The position numbers and the translations under genes were made by a program. Positions 4,062-10,762 of a DNA stretch of 10,762 nucleotides are shown piece after piece. Source of the DNA: an uncultured Bacilli bacterium. Its GTDB lineage: Bacteria; Bacillota_I; Bacilli_A; RF39; UBA660. The stretch's first letter is position 1; the number at the start of each line of letters is the position of its first letter. The stretch spans positions 1 to 10,762 of the forward strand of contig CAKPEJ010000027.1 in the NCBI GenBank assembly GCA_934149325.1, read 5' to 3'. The notes under the pieces are model-generated. The model saw nothing but the letters and a program-made list of their open reading frames with translations, had not been told where the DNA came from and ran no database searches.

Positions 4062-5030
4062 TTAAACACTATAACCTTTTATTAATACATTTATACTAGA
4101 AAATTCTATGTTACTAGTTGCTGCATCACCTTTTATTTCCGTTTTTATTTGAAGTGTTGCTGGAGCTGTTATATCAACAAATGATATTTCAGAAAAATCC
4201 ATATCTTCTGTATTACCTTTTTCTAATATAAATGACATATCTGTTAATACTTCAGAAGTCTCACTTTTTATAAGATAAAAAGCTGCACCTATGTCATTAG
4301 TAACACCAGAAATTCTACCACAAACAGTAATTTCATATAAGCCGCTTTTATTAATTTTTATACCGTTACTACCTGACATAACGATTTTATTTGTATTACC
4401 TGGAATTATTCTTGAAGCACCTGTAAGTGCAATTCCAGCAACTGTTGTATTTGGATAACTAACAAAAGCAATTACATCATATGATGTTGGTCCTAAAGAA
4501 CCTTGTGGTCCTGTTGGACCTACTTCTCCTTGTTCTCCCTTTTCTCCTTTTTCTCCTTTTGGTATATAAAATGTTAAATGATGAATATTTCTATCAAAAT
4601 CATCTTGAACTTCTGCAGGTTCATCAGGTTCTAAAGTTTCTGTTCCATCTATTGTTATTACCTCACTAATACCAATTTCTCCAGGTAAACCTCTTGGACC
4701 AGTATCACCTTTTTCACCCTGATCTCCTTTTTCTCCCTTTTCTCCTTTTGGTATTTTAAAATTCAAAATAACATCTTGATTTGTTCCAATATTTGTGATT
4801 TCTGCTAAAGATGATGAATCAACTGTTTCTATTTCACCTATTCCTATAGTAGCAGCACCACTTTCTCCTCTTGGACCCATTGGACCAATATCTCCCTTTT
4901 CTCCTTTTTCACCATTAAGTCCTCTATCACCCTTAGGACCTGTTGGACCTACCATAGGACAAATTCCCATTTTACAAAGTTTATTTTTTATCTCATTACT
5001 CTCCATAATATATTTTATCTTTTCATCCAT
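4062..5030 (-). CDS. Collagen-like protein with three Gly-X-Y blocks and a C-terminal head domain
   Basis: A 322-codon gene; ATG at 5030 follows GAGGTAATACT. Residues 1-27 form a short leader with Cys19 and Cys24 and no signal peptide. Collagen-type Gly-X-Y triplets occupy 28-58, 96-119 and 159-182, rich in GEKGEKGD and GPTGPQG. They are separated by two spacer modules of about 37 residues, each ending in a strand and then IPKG (91-96 and 154-159). Such IPKG-GEKG modules are common in collagen-like surface or fibre proteins of Bacillota and their phages. Residues 183-322 are beta-strand-rich (SGLYEITVCGRISGV, FYLIKS, INVLIKGYSV) and resemble the C1q/TNF-like trimeric heads of BclA-type proteins. 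The likely role is a trimeric filament on a cell, spore or phage surface. How it is exported is unclear. Proline is frequent only in the X position of some triplets. Confidence 0.85.
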   Translation of the reverse strand: MDEKIKYIMESNEIKNKLCKMGICPMVGPTGPKGDRGLNGEKGEKGDIGPMGPRGESGAATIGIGEIETVDSSSLAEITNIGTNQDVILNFKIPKGEKGEKGDQGEKGDTGPRGLPGEIGISEVITIDGTETLEPDEPAEVQDDFDRNIHHLTFYIPKGEKGEKGEQGEVGPTGPQGSLGPTSYDVIAFVSYPNTTVAGIALTGASRIIPGNTNKIVMSGSNGIKINKSGLYEITVCGRISGVTNDIGAAFYLIKSETSEVLTDMSFILEKGNTEDMDFSEISFVDITAPATLQIKTEIKGDAATSNIEFSSINVLIKGYSV

Positions 5031-5098
5031 AGTATTACCTCATTTCTAAAATATATTATGAATAAATTTTTTTGTTGTTTATATTATAAGTCTAATCA

Positions 5099-5518
5099 TT
5101 AAAATCTATCTATCCAATTGTTTATTTCGTCAATTGAAGTTACTAAGTTATCTGAATAACTTTCAAATTCAATATTCATTTCATTTATTACATTAGAATT
5201 TTCACATAATTCTTTTATCTCTTTAAATGTTCTACCAAGCCATCCTGCATTTGTCGCAAATGGTATTATAGTTTTTCCTTCTAAATTATTCTCTTTTAAG
5301 AAACTTCTTATAACAGGAGTTACAGAATACCACCACACAGGACTTCCAATAATTATTTCATCATAGTTATCAAAATCTATATTAATATCTTCTATTTCTA
5401 CTGTACTTTTTTCTTTTTCATTATTTTGATATTTATCCACAACGGATTGATAGTCGCTAGAAAACGCAATTTTAGGTTTCAATTCTAATATATCACAATT
5501 AAGTTTTTCTTTTATCAT
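5099..5518 (-). pseudogene. Flavodoxin remnant lacking the N-terminal FMN-phosphate loop
   Basis: The 139-residue frame is clearly a flavodoxin-like protein. It has NYDEIIIGSPVWWYSVTP (51-68), the strand and loop that hold the flavin ring, then KTIIPFATNAGWLGRTF (82-98) and a C-terminal helix ending INNWIDRF. Intact members are about 160 residues and begin with a strand plus a (S/T)xTGxT loop binding the FMN phosphate. Here the frame begins at MIKEKLNCDILELKP, which corresponds to the helix after that loop. The frame stays open upstream to about 5592 but encodes no TGxT-like motif in any frame, and no Shine-Dalgarno precedes ATG at 5518. The missing start is replaced by the promoter region of the divergent gene at 5611. 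Most likely a 5'-truncated pseudogene; a non-FMN-binding product cannot be excluded. Confidence 0.65.
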
Positions 5519-5553
5519 ATTTGCATTTAAAAAAATATAATCATATTTTACAA

Positions 5554-5582
5554 TTGATAAACATATTATTTTGTGATACTAT
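5554..5582 (+). promoter_or_regulatory. Promoter of the small membrane protein gene
   Basis: TTGATA (5554-5559), a 17-base spacer and TACTAT (5577-5582) with an extended -10 TG at 5574-5575. The predicted start is near 5589, about 22 bases before the start codon. Confidence 0.65.
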
Positions 5583-5610
5583 AACTATAGAAATTGCTAG
5601 GAGAATTATT

Positions 5611-6087
5611 ATGAATTTCAATATAAAAATTTTAGATAAGAATAATATAATTGTAACTAATAATAAATTTAAAACTATAAGATTATATTCGGTAGTAATG
5701 TTAGTACTTTTAATAATTGGAATATTTGGAATAAAAAATATAGATATAAGTGGTATAGTTATAATTATACCTTTACTATTAATAATATTTTTTATACTTG
5801 TTTTAGATTCATTATTACAAAGAAAAGATGTAATAAAAGTTGAAGATGATAAAATTTATCTATATAAAAGATATGGAAAAAGTGATCCAGATATAATTAA
5901 ACCAAAAGATATTTTATATTATAATTTTTCTTATTTAAAAACTAATTCAGGACCAGATAATAATATTTATATAAAATATAAAGATAATAAAATTTTTAAT
6001 CTAGGTATTTATGATGATGAAGAAGCAAGAATAATTAATGAATTTTTCCTTAATTATTGTAAAAATAAGAATATAAATCACAAATAG
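5611..6087 (+). CDS. Small membrane protein, two N-terminal helices and a PH-like C-terminal domain
   Basis: A 158-codon gene. The frame is open from 5521, but ATG at 5611 is chosen because AGGAG lies seven bases before it and the promoter's predicted start (near 5589) excludes the upstream ATG. After a 24-residue charged head (MNFNIKILDKNN) come two hydrophobic helices at about 25-41 and 46-66, with a short turn containing Asp. The remaining 90 residues alternate charged and aromatic beta-strand segments (DKIYLYKRYGKSD, NNIYIKYKDNKIFNLGIYDDEEA) and finish with a helix. This arrangement resembles bacterial PH-like membrane proteins (DUF304/YdbS type), but the match is weak. The gene stands alone, divergent from the flavodoxin remnant and convergent with parC. 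Confidence 0.7.
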   Translation: MNFNIKILDKNNIIVTNNKFKTIRLYSVVMLVLLIIGIFGIKNIDISGIVIIIPLLLIIFFILVLDSLLQRKDVIKVEDDKIYLYKRYGKSDPDIIKPKDILYYNFSYLKTNSGPDNNIYIKYKDNKIFNLGIYDDEEARIINEFFLNYCKNKNINHK

Positions 6088-6100
6088 TGATTTTTTTTAT
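6075..6100 (+). terminator. Terminator of the membrane protein gene
   Basis: AAATCAC (6075-6081) pairs with GTGATTT (6087-6093) across a 5-base loop and runs into eight T residues. The stop codon TAG (6085-6087) lies within the hairpin, so the last codons form its 5' arm. Confidence 0.75.
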
Positions 6101-6102
6101 TA

Positions 6103-6137
6103 CAAAAAAAAGATGATTTTAAATTTTAAAATCATCT
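6103..6137 (-). terminator. Terminator of the parE-parC operon
   Basis: Minus strand: AGATGATTTTAAA (6137-6125) pairs with TTTAAAATCATCT (6123-6111), a 13-bp stem with almost no loop, followed by seven T residues. The 5' arm encodes the last residues of ParC (DDFKI) and the stop codon sits in the hairpin. Seen from the plus strand it lies directly behind the facing terminator at 6075-6100, so this short convergent junction is insulated in both directions. Confidence 0.85.
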
Positions 6138-8647
6138 AAAAAATCATCTATAGTCATTATTTTATCATCTATTTCTTTTAGAGAAACATCACTTTTAGGT
6201 GCACTTTCTAAAACTTCAATTTCTTCATCATCTTCTAAATCCTTTTTTAATATTAAATCTTTTTTTTCAAATACATCTAATACTTTTCTTTTAGATATTG
6301 TTGAACCTGTAGAATATCTATCATTAATAGGAATTTCAGTAGGTTTTATTTCGTTTATTTCTGAAGATGTTAATAATCCGAAATTCTTTTTATTATTAGT
6401 AACAAATGTTTTTATAACCTTATATGGATTTGTCTTTACTTCTCTTATAAGTAATAAGCCTCTTCTTGCTCTTGATGATTTTTCCATTTCTTCTATTTTA
6501 ACTCTCTTTGAAGTTCCTTTATCTGTAAATACTGCTACATACTCATCATTTAAACTAAACAATGTACCTGATACAACATAATCATCTTTTAAATTAATTG
6601 CCTTTACTCCAGATGCTTTTATACCTACAACACCAACTTCTGAAACATCATACCATAATCCATAACCATTATGTGTAGAAATAAGTACTTCCTTATTTTT
6701 TTCTTTTGTTACATTAACAACCATATCATCATCTTTTAATTTTATGCATGTTACTTCTTTTGAATATCTTTGAAGTTTAAATTCTGAAATATTTGTTCTT
6801 TTTATCATACCATTCTTTGTAAATATTGTTACAATGTCACCATTATCAAAATTAGTAACTGGTATACATTCAATAATTTTTTCATTTTCTTTTAAAGAAA
6901 TAATATTACTTATGTGTTTTCCTAGATCTTTCCATTTCATATCTGGAAGTGAATGTACTGGCACATATAAATAATTACCCATATCAGTAAATATTAATAA
7001 TGTATCAAGTGTATTAAGTTCATATAATCCTAAAATATAATCATTTTCCTTAAGTGATGTTTCATCATTACTTGCTTGATAACTTCTATTTGATACTCTT
7101 TTTACATATCCTTCTTTTGTAATTACAACTATTACATCTTCTTTAGTTATCATATCAGTTGCATCTATTTTTATTTCTACAACTTCATCCATTATTTGAG
7201 TTCTTCTCTCAGTTCCGTATTCCTTTTTTATTTCAAGTAGTTCTTTTTTAATTTGTTTTAACAATTTTTTCTCATCACCTAATATTGCATTTAAAAATTC
7301 CATTATCTTAGTTAAATTATCCATTTCTGTTTGAAGTTCTACAATATCTGTATTAGTTAATCTATATAATTGTAACTTAACAATTGCATCTGCCTGTTCA
7401 AAAGTAAAATCATACTCTTTCATTAAATTCTCTGTAGCATCAGCTCTATTTTTACTTGCTCTAATAGTTTTTATAACTTCATCAAGTATAGATATTGCTT
7501 TCATTAATCCTTCAACTATATGATATCTTGCTTTTGCATGATCTAAATCAAATCTACTTCTTCTTGTAATAACATCTTTTTCATGAGCTATATATGCATC
7601 TAATATTTCTAAAATACCAACAAGTTTAGGTCTTCTATTAACTATTGCGACCATATTATAACTATATGATATTTGCATATCAGTATTTTTAAGTAAATAA
7701 TTTATTATTAAATCTTTATTGGCATCTTTCTTTAAATCTATTACAATTCTAAGATCTCCTCTTGCTGTTTCATCTCTTACATCTAAAATACCATCTATTT
7801 TTTTCTCAATTCTAATATCATTCATTTTTTTAACAAGCATTGCTTTATTAACTTCGTATGGTATCTCTGTAATTATTATTTGTTCTTTACCTTTTTCTTT
7901 TACAACTTCATATTTACATTTAACAATTATCTTGCCCTTACCTGTTTCAAATGCTTCTCTCATTTGTTTTTTACCACAAGCTATACCACCTGTTGGAAAA
8001 TCAGGACCTTTTATAACAGTCATTATATCATCTAAGGTACAATTTGGTTTATCTATTCTCATTATAGTACCATCTATTACTTCACTTAAATTATGTGTAG
8101 GTATGTTAGTTGCATAACCGGCACTTATTCCTGTTGAACCGTTAACAAGTAAGTTAGGAAATTTACATGGAAGTACTGTTGGTTCTAATAAAGTATCATC
8201 ATAGTTTGGAGCCATATTAACAGTATCTTTATCTATATCTTTTAAAAGTTCTCCAGCTATTTTAGAAAGTCTTGCTTCTGTATAACGCATTGCGGCTGCA
8301 GAATCACCATCCATAGAACCATTATTACCATGCATGTCAATATATGGAGTCATCATTTTCCAATCTTGACTCATACGAACCATAGCATCATATATACTTG
8401 AATCTCCATGTGGATGATAATTACCCATTATATCTCCAACAGCTTTTGCACTCTTACGATATTTTTTATCATATGTATTTTTTCCTTTATACATACCATA
8501 TAAAATTCTTCTTTGAACAGGTTTTAAACCATCTCTTACATCAGGAAGTGCTCTATCTTGAATTATTTCTTTACAATATCTTCCAAATCTGTCACCCATT
8601 ATTTCTTCAAGTGAGTATTCACTAATTTTTTCTACAATACTTTTCAT
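6119..8647 (-). CDS. parC: DNA topoisomerase IV subunit A
   Basis: 842 residues. ParC forms the ParC2ParE2 tetramer that cuts and rejoins both DNA strands to separate daughter chromosomes. The breakage-reunion domain carries DGLKPVQRRILYGM (39-52), the quinolone-determining segment HPHGDSSIYDAMVRM (78-92) and catalytic Tyr122 in AAAMRYTEARL. EPTVLPCKFPNLLVNGSTGISAGYAT follows. MHGNNGSMDGD and LSQDW-like MSQDWKMM fit ParC better than GyrA. Residues from about 500 form the beta-pinwheel C-terminal domain, which has no QRRGGKG GyrA box, again supporting ParC. After about 800 comes a very acidic tail (LEDDEEIEVLE ... DDFLDDFKI). Ser83 and Asp87, at the positions of S. aureus ParC Ser80 and Glu84, look wild type. 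The start at 8647 follows a perfect AGGAGGTGA that begins at the parE stop codon, so the two genes are probably translationally coupled. Confidence 0.95.
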   Translation of the reverse strand: MKSIVEKISEYSLEEIMGDRFGRYCKEIIQDRALPDVRDGLKPVQRRILYGMYKGKNTYDKKYRKSAKAVGDIMGNYHPHGDSSIYDAMVRMSQDWKMMTPYIDMHGNNGSMDGDSAAAMRYTEARLSKIAGELLKDIDKDTVNMAPNYDDTLLEPTVLPCKFPNLLVNGSTGISAGYATNIPTHNLSEVIDGTIMRIDKPNCTLDDIMTVIKGPDFPTGGIACGKKQMREAFETGKGKIIVKCKYEVVKEKGKEQIIITEIPYEVNKAMLVKKMNDIRIEKKIDGILDVRDETARGDLRIVIDLKKDANKDLIINYLLKNTDMQISYSYNMVAIVNRRPKLVGILEILDAYIAHEKDVITRRSRFDLDHAKARYHIVEGLMKAISILDEVIKTIRASKNRADATENLMKEYDFTFEQADAIVKLQLYRLTNTDIVELQTEMDNLTKIMEFLNAILGDEKKLLKQIKKELLEIKKEYGTERRTQIMDEVVEIKIDATDMITKEDVIVVITKEGYVKRVSNRSYQASNDETSLKENDYILGLYELNTLDTLLIFTDMGNYLYVPVHSLPDMKWKDLGKHISNIISLKENEKIIECIPVTNFDNGDIVTIFTKNGMIKRTNISEFKLQRYSKEVTCIKLKDDDMVVNVTKEKNKEVLISTHNGYGLWYDVSEVGVVGIKASGVKAINLKDDYVVSGTLFSLNDEYVAVFTDKGTSKRVKIEEMEKSSRARRGLLLIREVKTNPYKVIKTFVTNNKKNFGLLTSSEINEIKPTEIPINDRYSTGSTISKRKVLDVFEKKDLILKKDLEDDEEIEVLESAPKSDVSLKEIDDKIMTIDDFLDDFKI

Positions 8648-8661
8648 AAATAATTCACCTC

Positions 8662-10566
8662 CTAATTAATTTTAAAATCGTCTTCTAATGAGAAATTAAC
8701 GTTTTCTTCTATCCATATTTTTCTAGGTTCAACGCTATCTCCCATAAGTACAGAAACTCTTTTTTCTGCAAGTGCTGCATCTGTTATATTAACTCTAATT
8801 AAAGTTCTACTAGCAGGATCCATAGTTGTTTCCCATAATTGGGTTGCATCCATTTCACCAAGTCCTTTATATCTTTGTAAATCTTCCGCTTTTTTTGTTT
8901 TAGTTAATTCTCTTAATTCTTCATCAGTATATGCATATACTTCTTCTTTTTTATTAAATTTTATTTTATAAAGTGGTGGACATGCTATATAAAGTTTTCC
9001 TTCTTCAATAAGGGGTCTCATATATCTATAGAAGAATGTAATAAGTAATACTTGTATATGACAACCATCATCATCGGCATCGGTCATTATTATTACTTTA
9101 TCATAATTACAATCTTTTATATCAAAATCACTACCTACTCCTGCACCTATTGTATAAATAAGTGTATTGATTTCTGCATTTTTATATGCATCTTCTATTT
9201 TTGCTTTTTCTGTATTTAATACTTTACCACGAAGAGGAAGTATTGCTTGATAAGATCTATCTCTTCCTGTTTTAGCTGAACCACCTGCTGAATCACCCTC
9301 TACTATAAATAATTCGTTCTTAGATGGATCTTTCTTCTGAGCAGGGGCAAGTTTATCACTAATATTTTTTTCTTTTTTAGTTCCTTTTTCTTTTCTTGCG
9401 GCTTCTCTTGCTTTTCTTGCTGCTTCTCTTGCTGCTTTTCCTTTTAATGCTTTATTTAAAATTGATACTGCAACTTCTTTGTTTTCCTCAAGATAAAATT
9501 GTAATTTTTCAGTAACAATATTTTCAACTACAGTTTTTGCAAGAGGTGTACCTAATTTTCCTTTTGTTTGTCCTTCAAATTGAAGTAAAGCTTCTGGAAT
9601 TCTAAGAGAAATAATAGCAGTTAAACCTTCTCTTACATCTGAACCTTCAAGATTTTTATCTTTTGCTTTTAAATAACCATTGGTTCTTGCATATTCATTA
9701 AATACTTTAGTTAATGCTGTTTTAAAACCAACTTCGTGTGATCCACCATCTGCAGTTTTAACATTATTGACAAATGATATTATATTTTCACTATAAGTAT
9801 CAGTATATTGAAGTGCTATTTCAGCTTCTATCTTTTCTTTTTCACCAGAAAAGTGTAATACATTATGAAGAGTTGTTTTTCCTTCATTCATATATTCTGC
9901 AAAAGACATAATTCCATTTTCATAGTGATACTTTACATCTTTTTTATTTTCTTCATCAATTATTTCAACTGTAAGAGCTTTAAGTAAAAAGGCAGATTCT
10001 TGCATTCTTTCACAAATAGTAGAATAAGAAAATTTTGTACTAGAGAAAATTGTATCATCAGGCATAAATCTAACTGTTGTTCCTGTTTTATTTGTTGTAC
10101 CTATTTTTTTAAGGGGACTATCAAGTTCTCCACCATTTTTAAAACTAATAGCGTATTCAAATCCATCTCTTTTTGATGTTACAATCATCCATTTAGATAA
10201 TGCATTAACTACTGATGCACCAACACCATGAAGTCCACCTGATACCTTATAATTTCCTTCTTCAAATTTACCTCCAGCATGAAGTACTGTATAAATAACT
10301 TCTACTGTACTTTTTCCTGATTCATGTTTTCCAACTGGAACACCACGTCCATCATCAGATACGCTAACAGAACCATCTGAATGAAGTGTTATTTTAATAT
10401 TACTTCCATATCCATTCATAACTTCATCCATTGAATTATCAACTATTTCCCAAACTAAATGATGAAGTCCTCTTTTATCAGTTGAACCAATATACATACC
10501 AGGTCTTTTTCTTACTGCTTCAAGACCTTCTAAAATCTTAATCGATTTTTCATTATATTCTGCCAT
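8662..10566 (-). CDS. parE: DNA topoisomerase IV subunit B (ATPase)
   Basis: 634 residues. ParE binds ATP and drives strand passage by topoisomerase IV. ATG at 10566 (MAEYNEKSIKILEGLEAV) is chosen over an upstream in-frame GTG at 10590, because AGAGGAG lies eight bases before the ATG. The GHKL ATPase domain shows EIVDNSMDE (Glu40, Asn44), DDGRGVPVGKH and GLHGVGASVVNALS; QTKGKLG (about 333-339) is the ATP-sensing lysine loop. The TOPRIM domain has ELFIVEGDSAGGSAK (Glu423) and MTDADDDG (about 494-501). It ends with RYKGLGEMDATQLWETTM and LMGDSVEPRKIWIEENV. The KIWIE ending and the RGLHHLVWEIVDN start are like Gram-positive ParE rather than GyrB. Residues about 375-400 carry an AAREAARKAREAARKEK basic helix, usual in this linker. 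parC follows after 14 bases. Confidence 0.95.
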   Translation of the reverse strand: MAEYNEKSIKILEGLEAVRKRPGMYIGSTDKRGLHHLVWEIVDNSMDEVMNGYGSNIKITLHSDGSVSVSDDGRGVPVGKHESGKSTVEVIYTVLHAGGKFEEGNYKVSGGLHGVGASVVNALSKWMIVTSKRDGFEYAISFKNGGELDSPLKKIGTTNKTGTTVRFMPDDTIFSSTKFSYSTICERMQESAFLLKALTVEIIDEENKKDVKYHYENGIMSFAEYMNEGKTTLHNVLHFSGEKEKIEAEIALQYTDTYSENIISFVNNVKTADGGSHEVGFKTALTKVFNEYARTNGYLKAKDKNLEGSDVREGLTAIISLRIPEALLQFEGQTKGKLGTPLAKTVVENIVTEKLQFYLEENKEVAVSILNKALKGKAAREAARKAREAARKEKGTKKEKNISDKLAPAQKKDPSKNELFIVEGDSAGGSAKTGRDRSYQAILPLRGKVLNTEKAKIEDAYKNAEINTLIYTIGAGVGSDFDIKDCNYDKVIIMTDADDDGCHIQVLLITFFYRYMRPLIEEGKLYIACPPLYKIKFNKKEEVYAYTDEELRELTKTKKAEDLQRYKGLGEMDATQLWETTMDPASRTLIRVNITDAALAEKRVSVLMGDSVEPRKIWIEENVNFSLEDDFKIN

Positions 10567-10598
10567 TTTACATTCTCCTCTACTTTCCACTATTCGTT

Positions 10599-10628
10599 AT
10601 TGTAGCACAAAAATCAAGTAAAAATCAA
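10599..10628 (-). promoter_or_regulatory. Promoter of the parE-parC operon
   Basis: Minus strand: TTGATT (10628-10623), an 18-base spacer, and TACAAT (10604-10599) preceded by an extended -10 TG (10607-10606). The predicted start near 10592 gives a leader of about 26 bases carrying the AGAGGAG site. Confidence 0.7.
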
Positions 10629-10653
10629 GAAATTTTACGTTTTCAAGTGTAAA

Positions 10654-10677
10654 GAAAAAAGGTAATTCATATTACCT
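10654..10677 (-). terminator. Terminator of a minus-strand gene beyond the right edge
   Basis: Minus strand: AGGTAAT (10677-10671) pairs with ATTACCT (10666-10660), with a 4-base loop (10670-10667) and a T-tract (10660-10655). It insulates parE from an upstream gene that is not in the window. Confidence 0.75.
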
Positions 10678-10701
10678 CTTATTATAGGCTGTATAATTTT
10701 T

Positions 10702-10740
10702 AGTGTGTGTAATGTGTAAAACATTATATACACTTTTTTT
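10702..10740 (+). terminator. Long hairpin followed by a T-run, plus-strand orientation
   Basis: AGTGTGTGTAATGT (10702-10715) pairs with ACATTATATACACT (10721-10734), including G-U pairs, with a 5-base loop and then T residues to 10740. It reads as an intrinsic terminator on the plus strand, but no plus-strand gene precedes it inside the window. The stretch 10678-10762 otherwise shows nothing that I can support. Confidence 0.45.
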
Positions 10741-10762
10741 CATAAAAAAAGACATATAAGTT

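Noticed and set aside
4062..5030. Short Gly-X-Y coding repeats considered as a CRISPR array or DNA satellite
   Set aside because: The repeats are nine-base codon triplets in frame with a clear protein; there are no unique spacers of constant length.
4481..5049. Plus-strand frames of 62 and 84 codons opposite the collagen-like gene
   Set aside because: Repetitive Leu/Pro/Ser composition is the mirror of Gly-X-Y codons; there is no ribosome-binding site.
7719..8625. Plus-strand frames of 132 and 75 codons opposite parC
   Set aside because: Shadows of a highly conserved gene, with no start signals of their own.
6119..10566. Assignment of the two large genes as gyrB-gyrA
   Set aside because: The A subunit has MHGNNGS, no GyrA box and ParC-like flanking motifs. 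The B subunit ends in KIWIEENV as in Gram-positive ParE.

Overview
This window comes from a very AT-rich, low-GC Bacillota-type genome. Genes show strong AGGAGG-type Shine-Dalgarno sites, TTGACA/TATAAT promoters and hairpin plus U-tract terminators. TGA is used as a stop and tryptophan codons are TGG, so the code is standard rather than the Mycoplasma one. The parE-parC pair, the collagen-like surface protein and the DUF1848-type gene would fit a gut Bacilli, Erysipelotrichia-like or clostridial lineage. The exact taxon cannot be read from the window.

Right part (about 6100-10762): a housekeeping topoisomerase IV operon, parE then parC, both on the minus strand. It has an extended -10 promoter, an upstream terminator belonging to a gene off the right edge, and a strong terminator that overlaps the parC stop codon. 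Facing it is a small two-helix membrane protein gene (5611-6087, plus strand). Next to that is the minus-strand remnant of a flavodoxin that has lost its FMN-phosphate-binding N-terminus.

Middle part (about 2380-5030): a collagen-like protein with three Gly-X-Y blocks and a C-terminal beta-rich head, then a DUF1848 (radical-SAM-like cysteine cluster) gene. Downstream, from its own strong promoter, lies a 201-codon gene that looks like a DUF2441 / ADP-ribosyltransferase-fold protein. Just past it is a degraded second copy of the DUF1848 gene's tail, and probably a third, weaker one further on. Each tail copy is followed by a promoter at the same position.

Left part (1-2380): the most interesting stretch. 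A 25-codon, almost purely Ile/Leu peptide (1714-1791, plus strand) has a classic type I toxin layout. It has an extended -10 promoter, a GGTGGTGAT ribosome-binding region, and an mRNA whose first 12 bases are exactly complementary to the 3' arm of its own terminator hairpin. A convergent, roughly 110-nt antisense RNA (about 1905 to 1795, minus strand) has its own promoter and terminator and overlaps the 3' end of the toxin mRNA. A second, decayed copy of that antisense promoter and RNA lies upstream of an 87-codon gene of unknown function. Further left is a two-gene minus-strand operon of unknown proteins, the second running off the window. It is preceded by a perfect-consensus promoter and a structured, GC-rich leader ending in an intrinsic terminator, which is a candidate cis-regulatory RNA that I could not assign to a known class.

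Overall the window is a stable core operon beside an accessory, recombination-scarred region. That region carries a type I toxin-antitoxin system, a putative ADP-ribosyltransferase-like gene, repeated gene tails and an unassigned leader RNA. All functional statements are from reading the sequence; no database search was run.
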